Source of the DNA: SELP01 sp035969385 | Lineage (GTDB): Bacteria > Pseudomonadota > Alphaproteobacteria > Rhodobacterales > Rhodobacteraceae | Assembly (NCBI RefSeq): GCF_035969385.1 | Contig: NZ_JAYKKJ010000003.1 | Location: 310,001 to 374,000 of the forward strand | Direction of reading: 5' to 3' | DNA length: 64,000 nucleotides | Shown here: positions 43,875-52,900 of the stretch, piece after piece | Layout: each line of letters starts with the position of its first letter | How positions within the stretch are numbered: the stretch's first letter is position 1 | Notes under the pieces: model-generated | Seen by the model: only the letters and a program-made list of their open reading frames with translations | The model's database searches: none | What the model was told of the DNA's origin: nothing | Made by a program: the position numbers and the translations under genes

Positions 43875-45554
43875 TTAGTCGTCGCCCTTGAGCGCTGCGC
43901 CAAGGATGTCGCCCAGCGACGCGCCCGAGTCGGACGAGCCATACTGTTCCACGGCTTCCTTTTCTTCGGCGATTTCGCGGGCCTTGATCGACAGACCCAG
44001 CTTGCGGGTCTTGCTGTCGATGTTGGTCACGCGCACGTCGACCTTGTCACCGACGCCGAAACGCTCGGGGCGCTGTTCGGCACGGTCACGCGACAGATCG
44101 GAGCGGCGGATGAAGGACTTCATGCCTTCGTATTCCACTTCGATCCCGCCGTCTTCGATGGCGGTCACGTTCACGGTGATGATCGAGCCACGCTTCACGC
44201 CACCAACGGCATCGGCGAACGGGTCACCGTCCAGCGCTTTGATCGACAGCGAAATGCGCTCTTTCTCGACGTCCACTTCGGTGACCTTGGCCTTGACCAT
44301 GTCGCCCTTGCGGTAGGACTGGATGGCGTCTTCGCCACGCTCGTCCCAGGACAGGTCGGACAGGTGCACCATGCCGTCGATTTCGCCCGGCAGGCCAATG
44401 AACAGACCGAATTCGGTGATGTTCTTGACTTCGCCTTCGACCTCGGTCCCTTCCGGGTGAGTTTCGGCAAAGACTTCCCACGGGTTGCGCATGGTCTGCT
44501 TGAGACCAAGGGAAACGCGACGCTTGGCGCTGTCGATTTCCAGAACCATGACTTCCACTTCCTGGCTGGTCGAGACGATCTTGCCGGGGTGGACGTTCTT
44601 CTTGGTCCAGGACATTTCGGAAACGTGGACAAGGCCTTCGACGCCCGGTTCCAGTTCCACGAACGCGCCGTAGTCGGTGATGTTGGTCACGCGGCCGGTG
44701 TGCACGGTTTCCAGCGCATACTTGGCTTCGACGGCATCCCACGGATCGTCCTGCAGCTGCTTCATGCCGAGGCTGATGCGGTGGGTTTCCTTGTTGATCT
44801 TGATGACCTGAACCTTGATGGTCTCGCCGATCGACAGGATTTCGGACGGGTGGTTGACCCGGCGCCATGCCATGTCGGTGACGTGCAGCAGGCCGTCAAC
44901 ACCGCCCAGATCGACGAAGGCGCCGTATTCGGTGATGTTCTTGACGACACCGTCAACAGCCTGGCCTTCGGTCAGGTTGCCGATGACCTCGGCGCGCTGT
45001 TCGGCACGCGATTCTTCAAGGATGGCGCGACGCGACACAACGATGTTGCCACGGCGACGGTCCATTTTCAGAATCTGGAACGGCTGCTTGAGACCCATCA
45101 GCGGGCCGGCGTCGCGCACGGGGCGCACGTCGACCTGGCTGCCGGGAAGGAAGGCAACGGCGCCGCCCAGATCGACGGTGAAGCCGCCCTTGACGCGGCC
45201 AAAGATGGCACCGTCAACACGCTCTTCGTCGGCGTAGGCTTTTTCCAGACGATCCCAGGCTTCCTCGCGGCGCGCCATTTCGCGCGACAGGACAGCTTCG
45301 CCACGGGCGTTTTCAGCGGCGCGGAGGTAAACCTCGACTTCGTCGCCAACGCTGATTTCCGGGGCTTCACCGGGGTTTGCGAATTCTTTCAGTTCGACAC
45401 GGCCTTCCATCTTGTAGCCGACGTCGATGATGGCCTGGCCCGCCTCGATGGCGATGACCTTGCCTTTGACAACGGAACCTTCTTCGGGGGTGTCGATTTC
45501 GAAGCTTTCGTTAAGGAGGGCTTCGAATTCCTCCATGGTGTTTTTAGCGCACAT
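43875..45554 (-). CDS. rpsA: 30S ribosomal protein S1
   Basis: 559 residues with six S1 repeats, each recognisable by V...G.V..I..FG.FV-type segments such as VVKNITEYGAFVDLGGVDG, VTNITDYGAFVELEPGVEG and VKNITEFGLFIGLPGEIDG. It binds mRNA on the small subunit. The N-terminus MCAKNTMEEFEALLNESFEI is usual; the second Met is a possible start, but GGAAACG ahead of the first supports 45554. The 205-bp leader has a hairpin with T-rich tail at 45640-45671. S1 often represses its own translation, which cannot be judged here. Confidence 0.97.
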   Translation of the reverse strand: MCAKNTMEEFEALLNESFEIDTPEEGSVVKGKVIAIEAGQAIIDVGYKMEGRVELKEFANPGEAPEISVGDEVEVYLRAAENARGEAVLSREMARREEAWDRLEKAYADEERVDGAIFGRVKGGFTVDLGGAVAFLPGSQVDVRPVRDAGPLMGLKQPFQILKMDRRRGNIVVSRRAILEESRAEQRAEVIGNLTEGQAVDGVVKNITEYGAFVDLGGVDGLLHVTDMAWRRVNHPSEILSIGETIKVQVIKINKETHRISLGMKQLQDDPWDAVEAKYALETVHTGRVTNITDYGAFVELEPGVEGLVHVSEMSWTKKNVHPGKIVSTSQEVEVMVLEIDSAKRRVSLGLKQTMRNPWEVFAETHPEGTEVEGEVKNITEFGLFIGLPGEIDGMVHLSDLSWDERGEDAIQSYRKGDMVKAKVTEVDVEKERISLSIKALDGDPFADAVGGVKRGSIITVNVTAIEDGGIEVEYEGMKSFIRRSDLSRDRAEQRPERFGVGDKVDVRVTNIDSKTRKLGLSIKAREIAEEKEAVEQYGSSDSGASLGDILGAALKGDD

Positions 45555-45639
45555 ATGCGGTTCGTTTCCTTTGTGTGTCTATTCGGGCCAGGCGGTTGTC
45601 TCCGCCGGTCTTTGGGTTTCGGTTGGTCGAAGCAACGAA

Positions 45640-45671
45640 GAAAACAAAGAGGGCCGGAATGTTCGGACCCT
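45640..45671 (-). terminator. Hairpin with T-rich tail ahead of rpsA
   Basis: Leftward, GGG-CCG stem halves pair around AACATTC with one bulged base, followed by CTTTGTTTTCTT. It lies 89 bp after the DUF6326 stop and 86 bp before the rpsA start. It is most simply the DUF6326 terminator; it could act as an rpsA leader attenuator if the promoter is upstream. Confidence 0.6.
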
Positions 45672-45759
45672 GCCCCGATCTCTGTTCACGACTGTGCCGC
45701 CGCTTCAACAGGCGCGCGTATAGGGGATTTCGCGCCTGTCGACAAGAGGGCGGTATGGG

Positions 45760-46179
45760 TTAGCGCTCCATCTCCGGGGTCCAGGTCCAGGCAAGCCAGA
45801 CAATTGTGGCGGTCGTGGCGATCTCGATCAGGCCGAACATCCAGTAATAGGCGGTACTGGGGGTCATCAGGGTGGCGATCATCACCAGCGTCTTGATCGT
45901 CCCCACCCCGATGTTGAACCAGCGGGCGCAGGTATGGGCCATTGTCCGGGTCAGCAGCACCATGAAGATCGGCAGCATCATCAGGACGCCCGCGGCGACA
46001 AGGAACCCTTGGGTCATTTCCACGCCGCCGACCGTACCGGTCAGTACCTGCTCCAGCACGGTCCGGTCGAACAGCCCGAGGATGTCGCAATAGGCATAGA
46101 GGAACATCACGAAAACCCAGAGCGTGAACAAAAGCTCGCGCCGGGATAGTTTGTGGGGGGCTCGGGTGTCGGGGTGCAT
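45760..46179 (-). CDS. DUF6326-like four-helix membrane protein
   Basis: 139 residues with four hydrophobic helices (about 16-37, 55-78, 87-106, 112-132). LFTLWVFVMFLYAYCDILGL, MTQGFLVAAGVLMMLPIFMV and STAYYWMFGLIEIATTATIV are the membrane segments. It resembles the DUF6326 family. Function is unknown. It is divergent from a LysR-type regulator gene over 89 bp, the typical layout for a regulator and its target. The pair lies between cmk and rpsA, which are normally neighbours. Confidence 0.7.
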   Translation of the reverse strand: MHPDTRAPHKLSRRELLFTLWVFVMFLYAYCDILGLFDRTVLEQVLTGTVGGVEMTQGFLVAAGVLMMLPIFMVLLTRTMAHTCARWFNIGVGTIKTLVMIATLMTPSTAYYWMFGLIEIATTATIVWLAWTWTPEMER

Positions 46180-46268
46180 GGGTGTCTCCTTGGTCCTTTT
46201 GCTCCAGATAGACGCGCAGACCAGCTATGCGAATTGACAAAATTTGTTGCCAAGTCATACAAATTTGC
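46180..46268. promoter_or_regulatory. Divergent promoter with repeated CAAATTTG-type boxes
   Basis: 89 bp between the DUF6326 and lysR genes, AT-richer than surroundings. Two similar boxes, CAAAATTTG at 46238-46246 and CAAATTTG at 46260-46267, lie 22 bp apart. A TTGACA at 46234-46239 could be a -35. The second box touches the lysR start codon. This suits LysR autoregulation and control of the divergent gene, but binding is inferred. Confidence 0.5.
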
Positions 46269-47168
46269 ATGAATAGCCCGAAACCCGACTGGAACCACCT
46301 GCGCAGCTTCCTTGCCACGGCCGAGGCCGGATCGTTTTCCGCCGCCGCGCAGGCACTTGGCACAACGCAGCCGACCATCAGCCGTCAGGTCGCCGCGCTT
46401 GAGGCGACGCTGGGCGTCACCCTGTTCGAACGAGTCGGCCAGCGGATCGAACTGACCCCGGCGGCCCGCGATCTTGTGCCGATGGCCGCCGACATGAACC
46501 GCGCCGCAAGCGCGATCAGCCGGTCGGCCTTTGGCATGTCACAGACTCTTGCGGGCGAGGTGCGGATCACCGCGACGGGCCTGTTCGCCTCGCGCATTCT
46601 GCCGCCGCTGATCGCGCGGTTGCGGGCGGAGACGCCCGAGATCAGCATCGTCCTGATCCCCGGCAACGATCACAAGAACCTGCAAACGCGCGAGGCCGAC
46701 ATCGCGGTCCGCAATATCCGCCCCACCGAACCGGAACTGATCGGCACCCGCCTGCCCGACGCGACCGGACGTTTCTATGCCGCGCGCAGCTATCTTGACC
46801 GGATCGGGCCGATCAACACGCTGGCCGATCTGTCCCGCGCGGAATTCATCAATATCGACGACCGCGAGGGGTATTTGCAATTCTACCAGTCAATGGGGTT
46901 TCCGGTAACGGCCGCGAATTTTCCCTATGTGACAGAGGACCACAACGTCATGTGGGAAATGGTGCGGGCCGGGCTGAGCATCGGCCCATGTGACGCGCGG
47001 GTGGGCGACGCGGACCCGGATGTTGTCCCCGTCCTGCCGGATCTGCCGCCGATCCCCTTCCCGGTCTGGCTCTTGGTGCATCGGGATGTGCGGTCGAACC
47101 GGCGGGTGCGGCACGTGTTCGATTTTCTGGCGGAGGCCTTCAAGGCCGAGGCGGGCGTCAGCCCCTGA
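46269..47168 (+). CDS. LysR-family transcriptional regulator
   Basis: 299 residues. The N-terminal winged helix reads HLRSFLATAEAGSFSAAAQA then GTTQPTISRQVAALEATLGV, followed by LFERVGQRIELT. The effector domain has two lobes, with VRITATGLFASRILPPLIAR and a PVWLLVHRDVRSNRRVRHV end. The ATG at 46269 is chosen because the family's first helix starts about eight residues later. The DUF6326 gene is the likely target. The 3' end overlaps cmk on the other strand by 11 bp. Confidence 0.92.
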   Translation: MNSPKPDWNHLRSFLATAEAGSFSAAAQALGTTQPTISRQVAALEATLGVTLFERVGQRIELTPAARDLVPMAADMNRAASAISRSAFGMSQTLAGEVRITATGLFASRILPPLIARLRAETPEISIVLIPGNDHKNLQTREADIAVRNIRPTEPELIGTRLPDATGRFYAARSYLDRIGPINTLADLSRAEFINIDDREGYLQFYQSMGFPVTAANFPYVTEDHNVMWEMVRAGLSIGPCDARVGDADPDVVPVLPDLPPIPFPVWLLVHRDVRSNRRVRHVFDFLAEAFKAEAGVSP

Positions 47169-47766
47169 CCGCGTCCACAACAGCGATGGCGCGGGCGACT
47201 GCCTGTTCAATTGTCAGGTCCGAGGTGTCGATCAGCACGGCATCCTCGGCTGGCTTCAGCGGCGCGGCGGCGCGGCTTTGGTCACGCTCATCGCGGGCAC
47301 GGACATCAGCCGCCACGTCTTCAAGCGTCACATCATGCCCATTGCCCAGCAACTCGCGATAGCGGCGGTCGGCGCGGGCCTCGACACTGGCGGTCACGAA
47401 CAGCTTTGCCTCGGCGTCCGGGCAGATCACGGTGCCAATGTCGCGCCCGTCCAGAACCGCCCCGCCATCGCGGCGGGCAAAGGCGCGCTGGAAATCCACA
47501 AGCGCCGCGCGGACGTCGGCAATCACAGCAACCTTGCTGGCGGCCTGCGCCACATCCGGGGTGCGTAGATTGTCCGCCTCAAGGTCTTCGGCCCGCAGGG
47601 CGCGGGCGGCCTCGACCGGGTCGGCCCCGGCCAGAACCTTGGCCCCGACGGCGCGATACAGCAGCCCGGTGTCCAGATGGGCGAAACCGAAATGCGCCGC
47701 GACCGCCTTGGAAATCGTGCCCTTGCCAGCGGCGGCGGGACCGTCGATTGCGATGGTGAACGCCAT
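47158..47766 (-). CDS. cmk: Cytidylate kinase
   Basis: 202 residues. AIDGPAAAGKGTISKAVAA is the P-loop, YRAVGAKVL and RDIGTVICPDAEAKLF are CMP-binding blocks, RRYRELL and RDERDQSRAAAPL form the lid, and VLIDTSDLTIEQAV is the C-terminal end. It phosphorylates CMP and dCMP. Start is the ATG at 47766; a TTG six bases upstream is unlikely. Two bases separate it from the small membrane protein gene, itself two bases from aroA, so the three form one unit. Confidence 0.95.
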   Translation of the reverse strand: MAFTIAIDGPAAAGKGTISKAVAAHFGFAHLDTGLLYRAVGAKVLAGADPVEAARALRAEDLEADNLRTPDVAQAASKVAVIADVRAALVDFQRAFARRDGGAVLDGRDIGTVICPDAEAKLFVTASVEARADRRYRELLGNGHDVTLEDVAADVRARDERDQSRAAAPLKPAEDAVLIDTSDLTIEQAVARAIAVVDAVRG

Positions 47767-47768
47767 GG

Positions 47769-47885
47769 TCAAAACCCCCGTGGTGTACCGACGTAGCTTT
47801 CAAACAGCCGGATCGCCCCCAAAAGCACGATCACGCCGATAACAATACGACCGCGCCAATTGGGTTTCCCCGGCTCCTCCGCCAT
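47769..47885 (-). CDS. 38-residue membrane protein between aroA and cmk
   Basis: A short frame starting at the ATG at 47885 and ending TGA at 47769. It is predicted to read MAEEPGKPNWRGR, then one hydrophobic helix (IVIGVIVLLGAIRLF), then a polar end (ESYVGTPRGF). The layout is a charged N-terminus, one membrane span and a short tail. The gap is two bases on each side (aroA stop and cmk start), and GGCTC-like rather than strong ribosome sites precede it, so it probably depends on aroA translation. No family is known to me. The tight fit and protein-like composition argue that it is real. Confidence 0.65.
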   Translation of the reverse strand: MAEEPGKPNWRGRIVIGVIVLLGAIRLFESYVGTPRGF

Positions 47886-47887
47886 GA

Positions 47888-49240
47888 TCAGCTGTTGTCC
47901 CGGCTGACCTGCGCCCCAAGGCTGGCCATCAGTGGCTCGAAAATCGGGAAGGACGTGGCAATCGGACCGCCATCATCGACGCGCATCGGTTTCTCGGTGG
48001 CCATGCCCATGACCATGAAGGACATGGCGATGCGGTGATCCAGTCGGCTTTCAACGGTCACGCCGCCCGGCACATTGCCAAATCCGCGGCCGGTGACGAT
48101 CCACCAATCCTCGCCCTCGTCCACTGTGACGCCCGCAGCGCGCAGCCCCTTGGCCATGGCGTCGATCCGGTCGGATTCCTTGACCCGCAGTTCCTTGACG
48201 CCCTTCATCACGGTCTGGCCCTCGGCAAAGGCGGCAACCACGGACAGGACGGGATATTCGTCGATCATGCTGGCAGCACGATCCGGCGGAACCTCGATCC
48301 CCTTCAGGTTGGGGCTGAATTTCGCGCGCAGGTCGGCGACGGGTTCGCCGCCCTCTTCGCGCAAGTTCTCATATTCCAGATCGGCGCCCATTTCGCGCAG
48401 GGTGGTGAAGAGGCCAGCGCGGGTGGGGTTCAGGCCGATATTCGGGACCAGAACGTCCGACCCTTCGGTGATCAGCGCGGCGCAGACCGGGAAGGCGGCC
48501 GAGGACGGATCACGTGGGACGACGATGGTCTGGGGTTTCAATTCGGGCTGGCCGGTCAGGGTGATCACGCGGCCTGCGTCGGTCTCTTCGACGGTCAGGT
48601 CTGCCCCGAACCCCACCAGCATCCGTTCGGTATGGTCGCGGGTGGCCTCTTTCTCGATCACGACGGTCTGGCCCGGCGCGTTCAACCCGGCCAGAAGGAC
48701 GGCGGATTTCACCTGCGCCGAGGGGACCGGCACCGTGTAGGTCACAGGGACAGGGTTGGCGGCACCGACGATGGTCATCGGCAGGCGCCCGCCGGTGCGG
48801 CCAAAGGCCTGCGCGCCGAACAGCGCCAGCGGATCGGTGACCCGGCCCATGGGCCGCGAATTGAGCGAAGCGTCGCCGGTGAAGGTCGCGGTAATCGGCG
48901 AGGTCGCCATGCAGCCCATGATCAGCCGGACCCCGGTGCCGGAGTTGCCGCAGTCGATCACCTGTTCCGGTTCGGCAAAGCCGCCGACACCGACGCCATT
49001 GACCGTCCATTCGCCATTGCCGTGATCCGTCACCTCGGCCCCGAAGGCGCGCATCGCCTTGGCGGTGTCCAGAACGTCCTGCCCTTCCAGAAGGCCGCTG
49101 ATCCGGGTTTCCCCCACCGACAACGCCCCCAGAATCAAAGAGCGGTGCGAGATGGATTTATCGCCGGGAACGCGGGCCTCGCCCGTCAGGGGGCCGCATT
49201 TGCGGGAGGTCATGGGAATGGGAGTGCCGTGGCCGGACAT
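47888..49240 (-). CDS. aroA: 3-phosphoshikimate 1-carboxyvinyltransferase (EPSP synthase, class II-like)
   Basis: 450 residues, the length of the alphaproteobacterial class II type. GDKSISHRSLILGALSVGET, DCGNSGTGVRLIMG, SLNSRPMGRV, SAQVKSAVLLAGLNAPG and RVKESDRIDAMAKGL mark the active site. It joins PEP to shikimate-3-phosphate. The position that is Ala in the glyphosate-tolerant CP4 enzyme (GNAATG) is Gly here (GNSGTG). AAGGAC precedes the ATG at 49240. Downstream genes are a small membrane protein and cmk. Confidence 0.95.
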   Translation of the reverse strand: MSGHGTPIPMTSRKCGPLTGEARVPGDKSISHRSLILGALSVGETRISGLLEGQDVLDTAKAMRAFGAEVTDHGNGEWTVNGVGVGGFAEPEQVIDCGNSGTGVRLIMGCMATSPITATFTGDASLNSRPMGRVTDPLALFGAQAFGRTGGRLPMTIVGAANPVPVTYTVPVPSAQVKSAVLLAGLNAPGQTVVIEKEATRDHTERMLVGFGADLTVEETDAGRVITLTGQPELKPQTIVVPRDPSSAAFPVCAALITEGSDVLVPNIGLNPTRAGLFTTLREMGADLEYENLREEGGEPVADLRAKFSPNLKGIEVPPDRAASMIDEYPVLSVVAAFAEGQTVMKGVKELRVKESDRIDAMAKGLRAAGVTVDEGEDWWIVTGRGFGNVPGGVTVESRLDHRIAMSFMVMGMATEKPMRVDDGGPIATSFPIFEPLMASLGAQVSRDNS

Positions 49241-49315
49241 CGGGTGGTCCTTCGTGATCAGATGTTAGCGCCCTGATAGACCAGAGCGCGCGCCGGGTCC
49301 ATAAGGCCCGGCAAT

Positions 49316-49337
49316 GGTGGGTTGAAACCCACCTTAC
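49316..49337. repeat. REP-like palindrome forming the trmB stop
   Basis: GGTGGGTTGAAACCCACC followed by TTAC. Read leftward, the TAA inside GTAAGG is the stop codon of trmB. It has the same orientation as the copy at 50106, so trmB lies between two direct copies. Confidence 0.85.
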
Positions 49338-50053
49338 GGGCGCAGAAAGGTCAGGTAATGCGGTGTGCGGCCTTCGCGCAGGGCCTTTTGTTCGTAGCGG
49401 GTCGAAATCCAGTCGTCCCACGGATCGCGCCAATCAGCGGGCCCTTCGGCTGCCCATTTGAACCCGGCCTTGGGCACCTCTTGCAAGGTCTGGCGCACGT
49501 AGTCTTCGATGTCGGTCGCCACGCGGAATTCCGCCCCCGGTTTCAGCACCTCGAACAGGGGCGCGAGGTGATCCTGGGTCACGAACCGCCGCCGGTGGTG
49601 GCGTTTCTTGGGCCAGGGGTCCGGGTAGTTCAGAAAGGCCTTGGCCACCGACCCCTTGGGCAGCACATCGAACAGGTCGCGCGCGTCGCCCGGATGGACG
49701 GCAAGGTTGGTCACCCCGGCCTCGCGGATCTTGCCCAGTAGCATGGCGACCCCGTTGATATAGGGCTCGCAGCCGATGATCCCGACGTTCGGATAGCGCG
49801 CGGCCATATGGACCATATGTTCGCCCCCGCCAAAGCCGATCTCGACCCAGATCTCCTGTTTCCCCGGAAACAGGGCGGCAAGGTCCAGTGGGGTGCGGTC
49901 GGGGTTTTCCTCCCACCCAACCGCGCCGGGAGAGAGCGCGGCAAGGTCTTCGTCAAGATAGGCTTCCTGCGACTTGCGCAGGCCCTTGCCCTTGAGCCGG
50001 CCATAGAAGTTGCGCCACGGGGCGCCGGTGGGATGTGTGTTGTCATCGGTCAT
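49334..50053 (-). CDS. trmB: tRNA (guanine-N7-)-methyltransferase
   Basis: 239 residues. The SAM-binding motif is EIGFGGGEHMVHMA and the catalytic/tRNA-binding signature is NYPDPWPKKRHHRRRF; PHYLTFLRP ends the protein. It methylates G46 of tRNAs. The N-terminal extension of about 20 residues is normal for the group. The stop codon lies inside a REP palindrome, so the last codons meet repeated DNA. It is separated from metK by the DoxX, GFA and CHMI genes. Confidence 0.95.
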   Translation of the reverse strand: MTDDNTHPTGAPWRNFYGRLKGKGLRKSQEAYLDEDLAALSPGAVGWEENPDRTPLDLAALFPGKQEIWVEIGFGGGEHMVHMAARYPNVGIIGCEPYINGVAMLLGKIREAGVTNLAVHPGDARDLFDVLPKGSVAKAFLNYPDPWPKKRHHRRRFVTQDHLAPLFEVLKPGAEFRVATDIEDYVRQTLQEVPKAGFKWAAEGPADWRDPWDDWISTRYEQKALREGRTPHYLTFLRP

Positions 50054-50105
50054 GCGCGGCCTCTAGCGCGGGGGCGCGGGCGGATCAATGGGGCGGGTCA
50101 CATGG

Positions 50106-50127
50106 GGTGGGTCAAGACCCACCTTAC
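50106..50127. repeat. REP-like palindrome upstream of trmB
   Basis: GGTGGGTCAAGACCCACC followed by TTAC, in the 191-bp divergent space between trmB and the DoxX gene, 53 bp from the trmB start. It has the same orientation as the copy at 49316. Confidence 0.85.
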
Positions 50128-50244
50128 ACAAGAGGGACGGAACTGTGCGCCACCCCACACAAGATGTTCAAATCATCCGAATTGTGCGGCGCCCGCAGAT
50201 CAAGGCAAGTCATGTCAACAGCAACCCCGAGAGGAACCCTTGAT

Positions 50245-50655
50245 ATGAACTCCACCCAATATGCCGCCCCGCTGGGCCGCGTTTTCCTTGCCTTCATCTT
50301 CATCATGGCCGGCGCCCAGAAGATCACCGGCTACTCCGGAACCGCCCAATACATGGAAATGATGGGCGTTCCCGGCGCGCTTCTGCCGCTGGTGATCCTG
50401 ACCGAACTTGGCGGTGGCATCGCCCTGCTGATCGGCTGGCAAACCCGCATCATCGCCTTCCTTCTGGCGGGCTTCAGCCTGCTGTCCGGCTTCCTGTTCC
50501 ATCTTGTGCCCTCGTTCGGGATGGAGGGCATGGCCGCCCAGACCGAGATGATCATGTTCATGAAGAACGTGGCGATCGCGGGCGGGATGCTGATGATCGT
50601 GGCCCTTGGCGCAGGCACCCTGTCGCTGGATCAGCGCAAGGCCGCAGCAGCCTGA
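50245..50655 (+). CDS. DoxX-family membrane protein
   Basis: 136 residues and four membrane helices. GRVFLAFIFIMAGAQKITG, ILTELGGGIALLIGWQTR and MKNVAIAGGMLMIVALGAG are the DoxX hallmarks. DoxX proteins are small inner-membrane proteins linked to redox stress or thiol chemistry in some bacteria, but the activity is not established. GAGAGGAA precedes the ATG at 50245. A strong hairpin follows, so it is monocistronic. It is part of a three-gene block between metK and trmB. Confidence 0.9.
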   Translation: MNSTQYAAPLGRVFLAFIFIMAGAQKITGYSGTAQYMEMMGVPGALLPLVILTELGGGIALLIGWQTRIIAFLLAGFSLLSGFLFHLVPSFGMEGMAAQTEMIMFMKNVAIAGGMLMIVALGAGTLSLDQRKAAAA

Positions 50656-50663
50656 TCTATCCT

Positions 50664-50689
50664 GCGGGGGCCGTCTGCGCGGCCCCCGC
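50664..50689. terminator. Hairpin between convergent DoxX and GFA genes
   Basis: GCGGGGGCC pairs with GGCCCCCGC around an 8-base loop, in the 35 bp between the two stops. It lacks a long T tract on either side but could end both transcripts. Confidence 0.7.
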
Positions 50690-50690
50690 T

Positions 50691-51086
50691 TCAGGCCCAG
50701 ACGTCGACCACACAGCGCCCGTCCTGCACGGCGTTGTCGTTCCATTCAAGCCCGTTGAACCGAAAGATCGGAATCGCGGCGACATCGCCCGGTTCCGCCA
50801 TGCGCAGGTTCACGGCGATCCGGGTCCGACCATCTTCGCCCGGTTCATGCCCGCGCCACCACATCAGGCAGCCGCAGTCGGGGCAGAAATGAAATTCAAT
50901 ATCGCCGCTATCAGCACGGCGATAGGCATGGGTTTCGCCGGATGGGTGGATCGCCGCACCTTCCCAATCATAGGCCCAGATTGACCCATAGCGGCGGCAG
51001 ACGGTGCAATTGCAGGTGGTCGCCCGCTCCGGCAACCGGTCAAAGCGCCAGTGAACCGCGCCGCAATGGCATCTGCCTTCGATCAT
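50691..51086 (-). CDS. GFA-family (CENP-V/GFA zinc-binding) protein
   Basis: 131 residues. The zinc-binding cysteines are in GRCHCGAVHWRF, TTCNCTVCRRYG and HFCPDCGCLMWW, the pattern of glutathione-dependent formaldehyde-activating enzyme-like proteins. The family's original activity has been questioned and many members have unknown substrates. It starts at the ATG at 51086 with AAAGGGA ahead. It converges on the DoxX gene and follows the CHMI-like gene by 57 bp. Confidence 0.9.
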   Translation of the reverse strand: MIEGRCHCGAVHWRFDRLPERATTCNCTVCRRYGSIWAYDWEGAAIHPSGETHAYRRADSGDIEFHFCPDCGCLMWWRGHEPGEDGRTRIAVNLRMAEPGDVAAIPIFRFNGLEWNDNAVQDGRCVVDVWA

Positions 51087-51143
51087 CACCGTCCCTTTCC
51101 ACACATCGGTCCAGTCTAGCCCGCCTAAGTGAAAGCGCAACGA

Positions 51144-51476
51144 TCACCCTTCGGGAATGTGCGCCCCGGTCCAATAGCCCTCGTCGGAATAGTGGACCCC
51201 GACGGACAAGGCGCAGGGTTGGTGCAGGTGGCGCGCCACCTCTACCCGCAGGTCCGCCAGAAGGGCTTGGGTAAAAGCGTGGTCGCGGTGCGGTTTGGTC
51301 AGAAGCGAGACATCCAGAAGGCAATGCGTGTGATGAAACGTTTCCGCCGGATAGGCCCGGCCCTTGCAGGCCCCGGCCCCGGCGTCATGGCGCAGGATCA
51401 GCTGTTCGATCCCCCGCAAGACCGCGGGGGCGTCGATGTTCAGGTCAGCCGAATATTTCAGCTCTGCGTGGGGCAT
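51144..51476 (-). CDS. 5-carboxymethyl-2-hydroxymuconate isomerase-like protein
   Basis: 110 residues. MPHAELKYSADL begins with the Pro that becomes the N-terminal catalytic base in the tautomerase fold; FHHTHCLLDVSLL, DHAFTQALLADLRV and PCALSVGVHYSDEG follow, typical of CHMI. CHMI acts in homoprotocatechuate degradation, but no other gene of that pathway is present, so the isolated gene may serve another keto-enol substrate. It lies between metK and the GFA gene, on the same strand as both. Confidence 0.85.
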   Translation of the reverse strand: MPHAELKYSADLNIDAPAVLRGIEQLILRHDAGAGACKGRAYPAETFHHTHCLLDVSLLTKPHRDHAFTQALLADLRVEVARHLHQPCALSVGVHYSDEGYWTGAHIPEG

Positions 51477-51552
51477 TTCAGCACCTCGTGATCATCAATT
51501 GGCACGACGGGTGCCGTTTTGCCCAAACCGACCGCGGGTGGCGCGGAACGCG

Positions 51553-51597
51553 CCGCCCATGGGGGCGGTCGGCGCGTGGCCAATCTGGCGATTGGCC
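51553..51597. repeat. Two small inverted repeats downstream of metK
   Basis: CCGCCC/GGGCGG at 51553-51568 and a perfect GGCCAATC/GATTGGCC at 51578-51597 lie in the 169 bp between metK and the CHMI gene. They could terminate metK, but no T tract follows leftward. Confidence 0.4.
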
Positions 51598-51645
51598 CAA
51601 TGGCTGCCAGACCCGACCACTCATCGGCCGGAAACACTCGCAGGA

Positions 51646-52827
<1,182 letters not shown>

Positions 52828-52830
52828 GGG

Positions 52831-52876
52831 GATGCTCCATTGGGTTTTTCCCGCCACGCCAGGAAGCCGTTGTGAC
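52831..52876 (-). promoter_or_regulatory. SAM/SAH riboswitch controlling metK
   Basis: Read leftward, the RNA contains GUCACAACGGCUUCCUGGC, then a GUGGC that pairs with GUCAC, a short C/A-rich linker, and CAAUGGAGCAUC just before the start. GCUUC can pair with GGAGC, so the Shine-Dalgarno sequence is hidden in a pseudoknot when ligand is bound. These blocks match my memory of the SAM/SAH class known from Rhodobacterales metK leaders. It ends three bases from the ATG. Confidence 0.88.
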
Positions 52877-52900
52877 GGGGTTATTGCTCGGAACGTAGGG

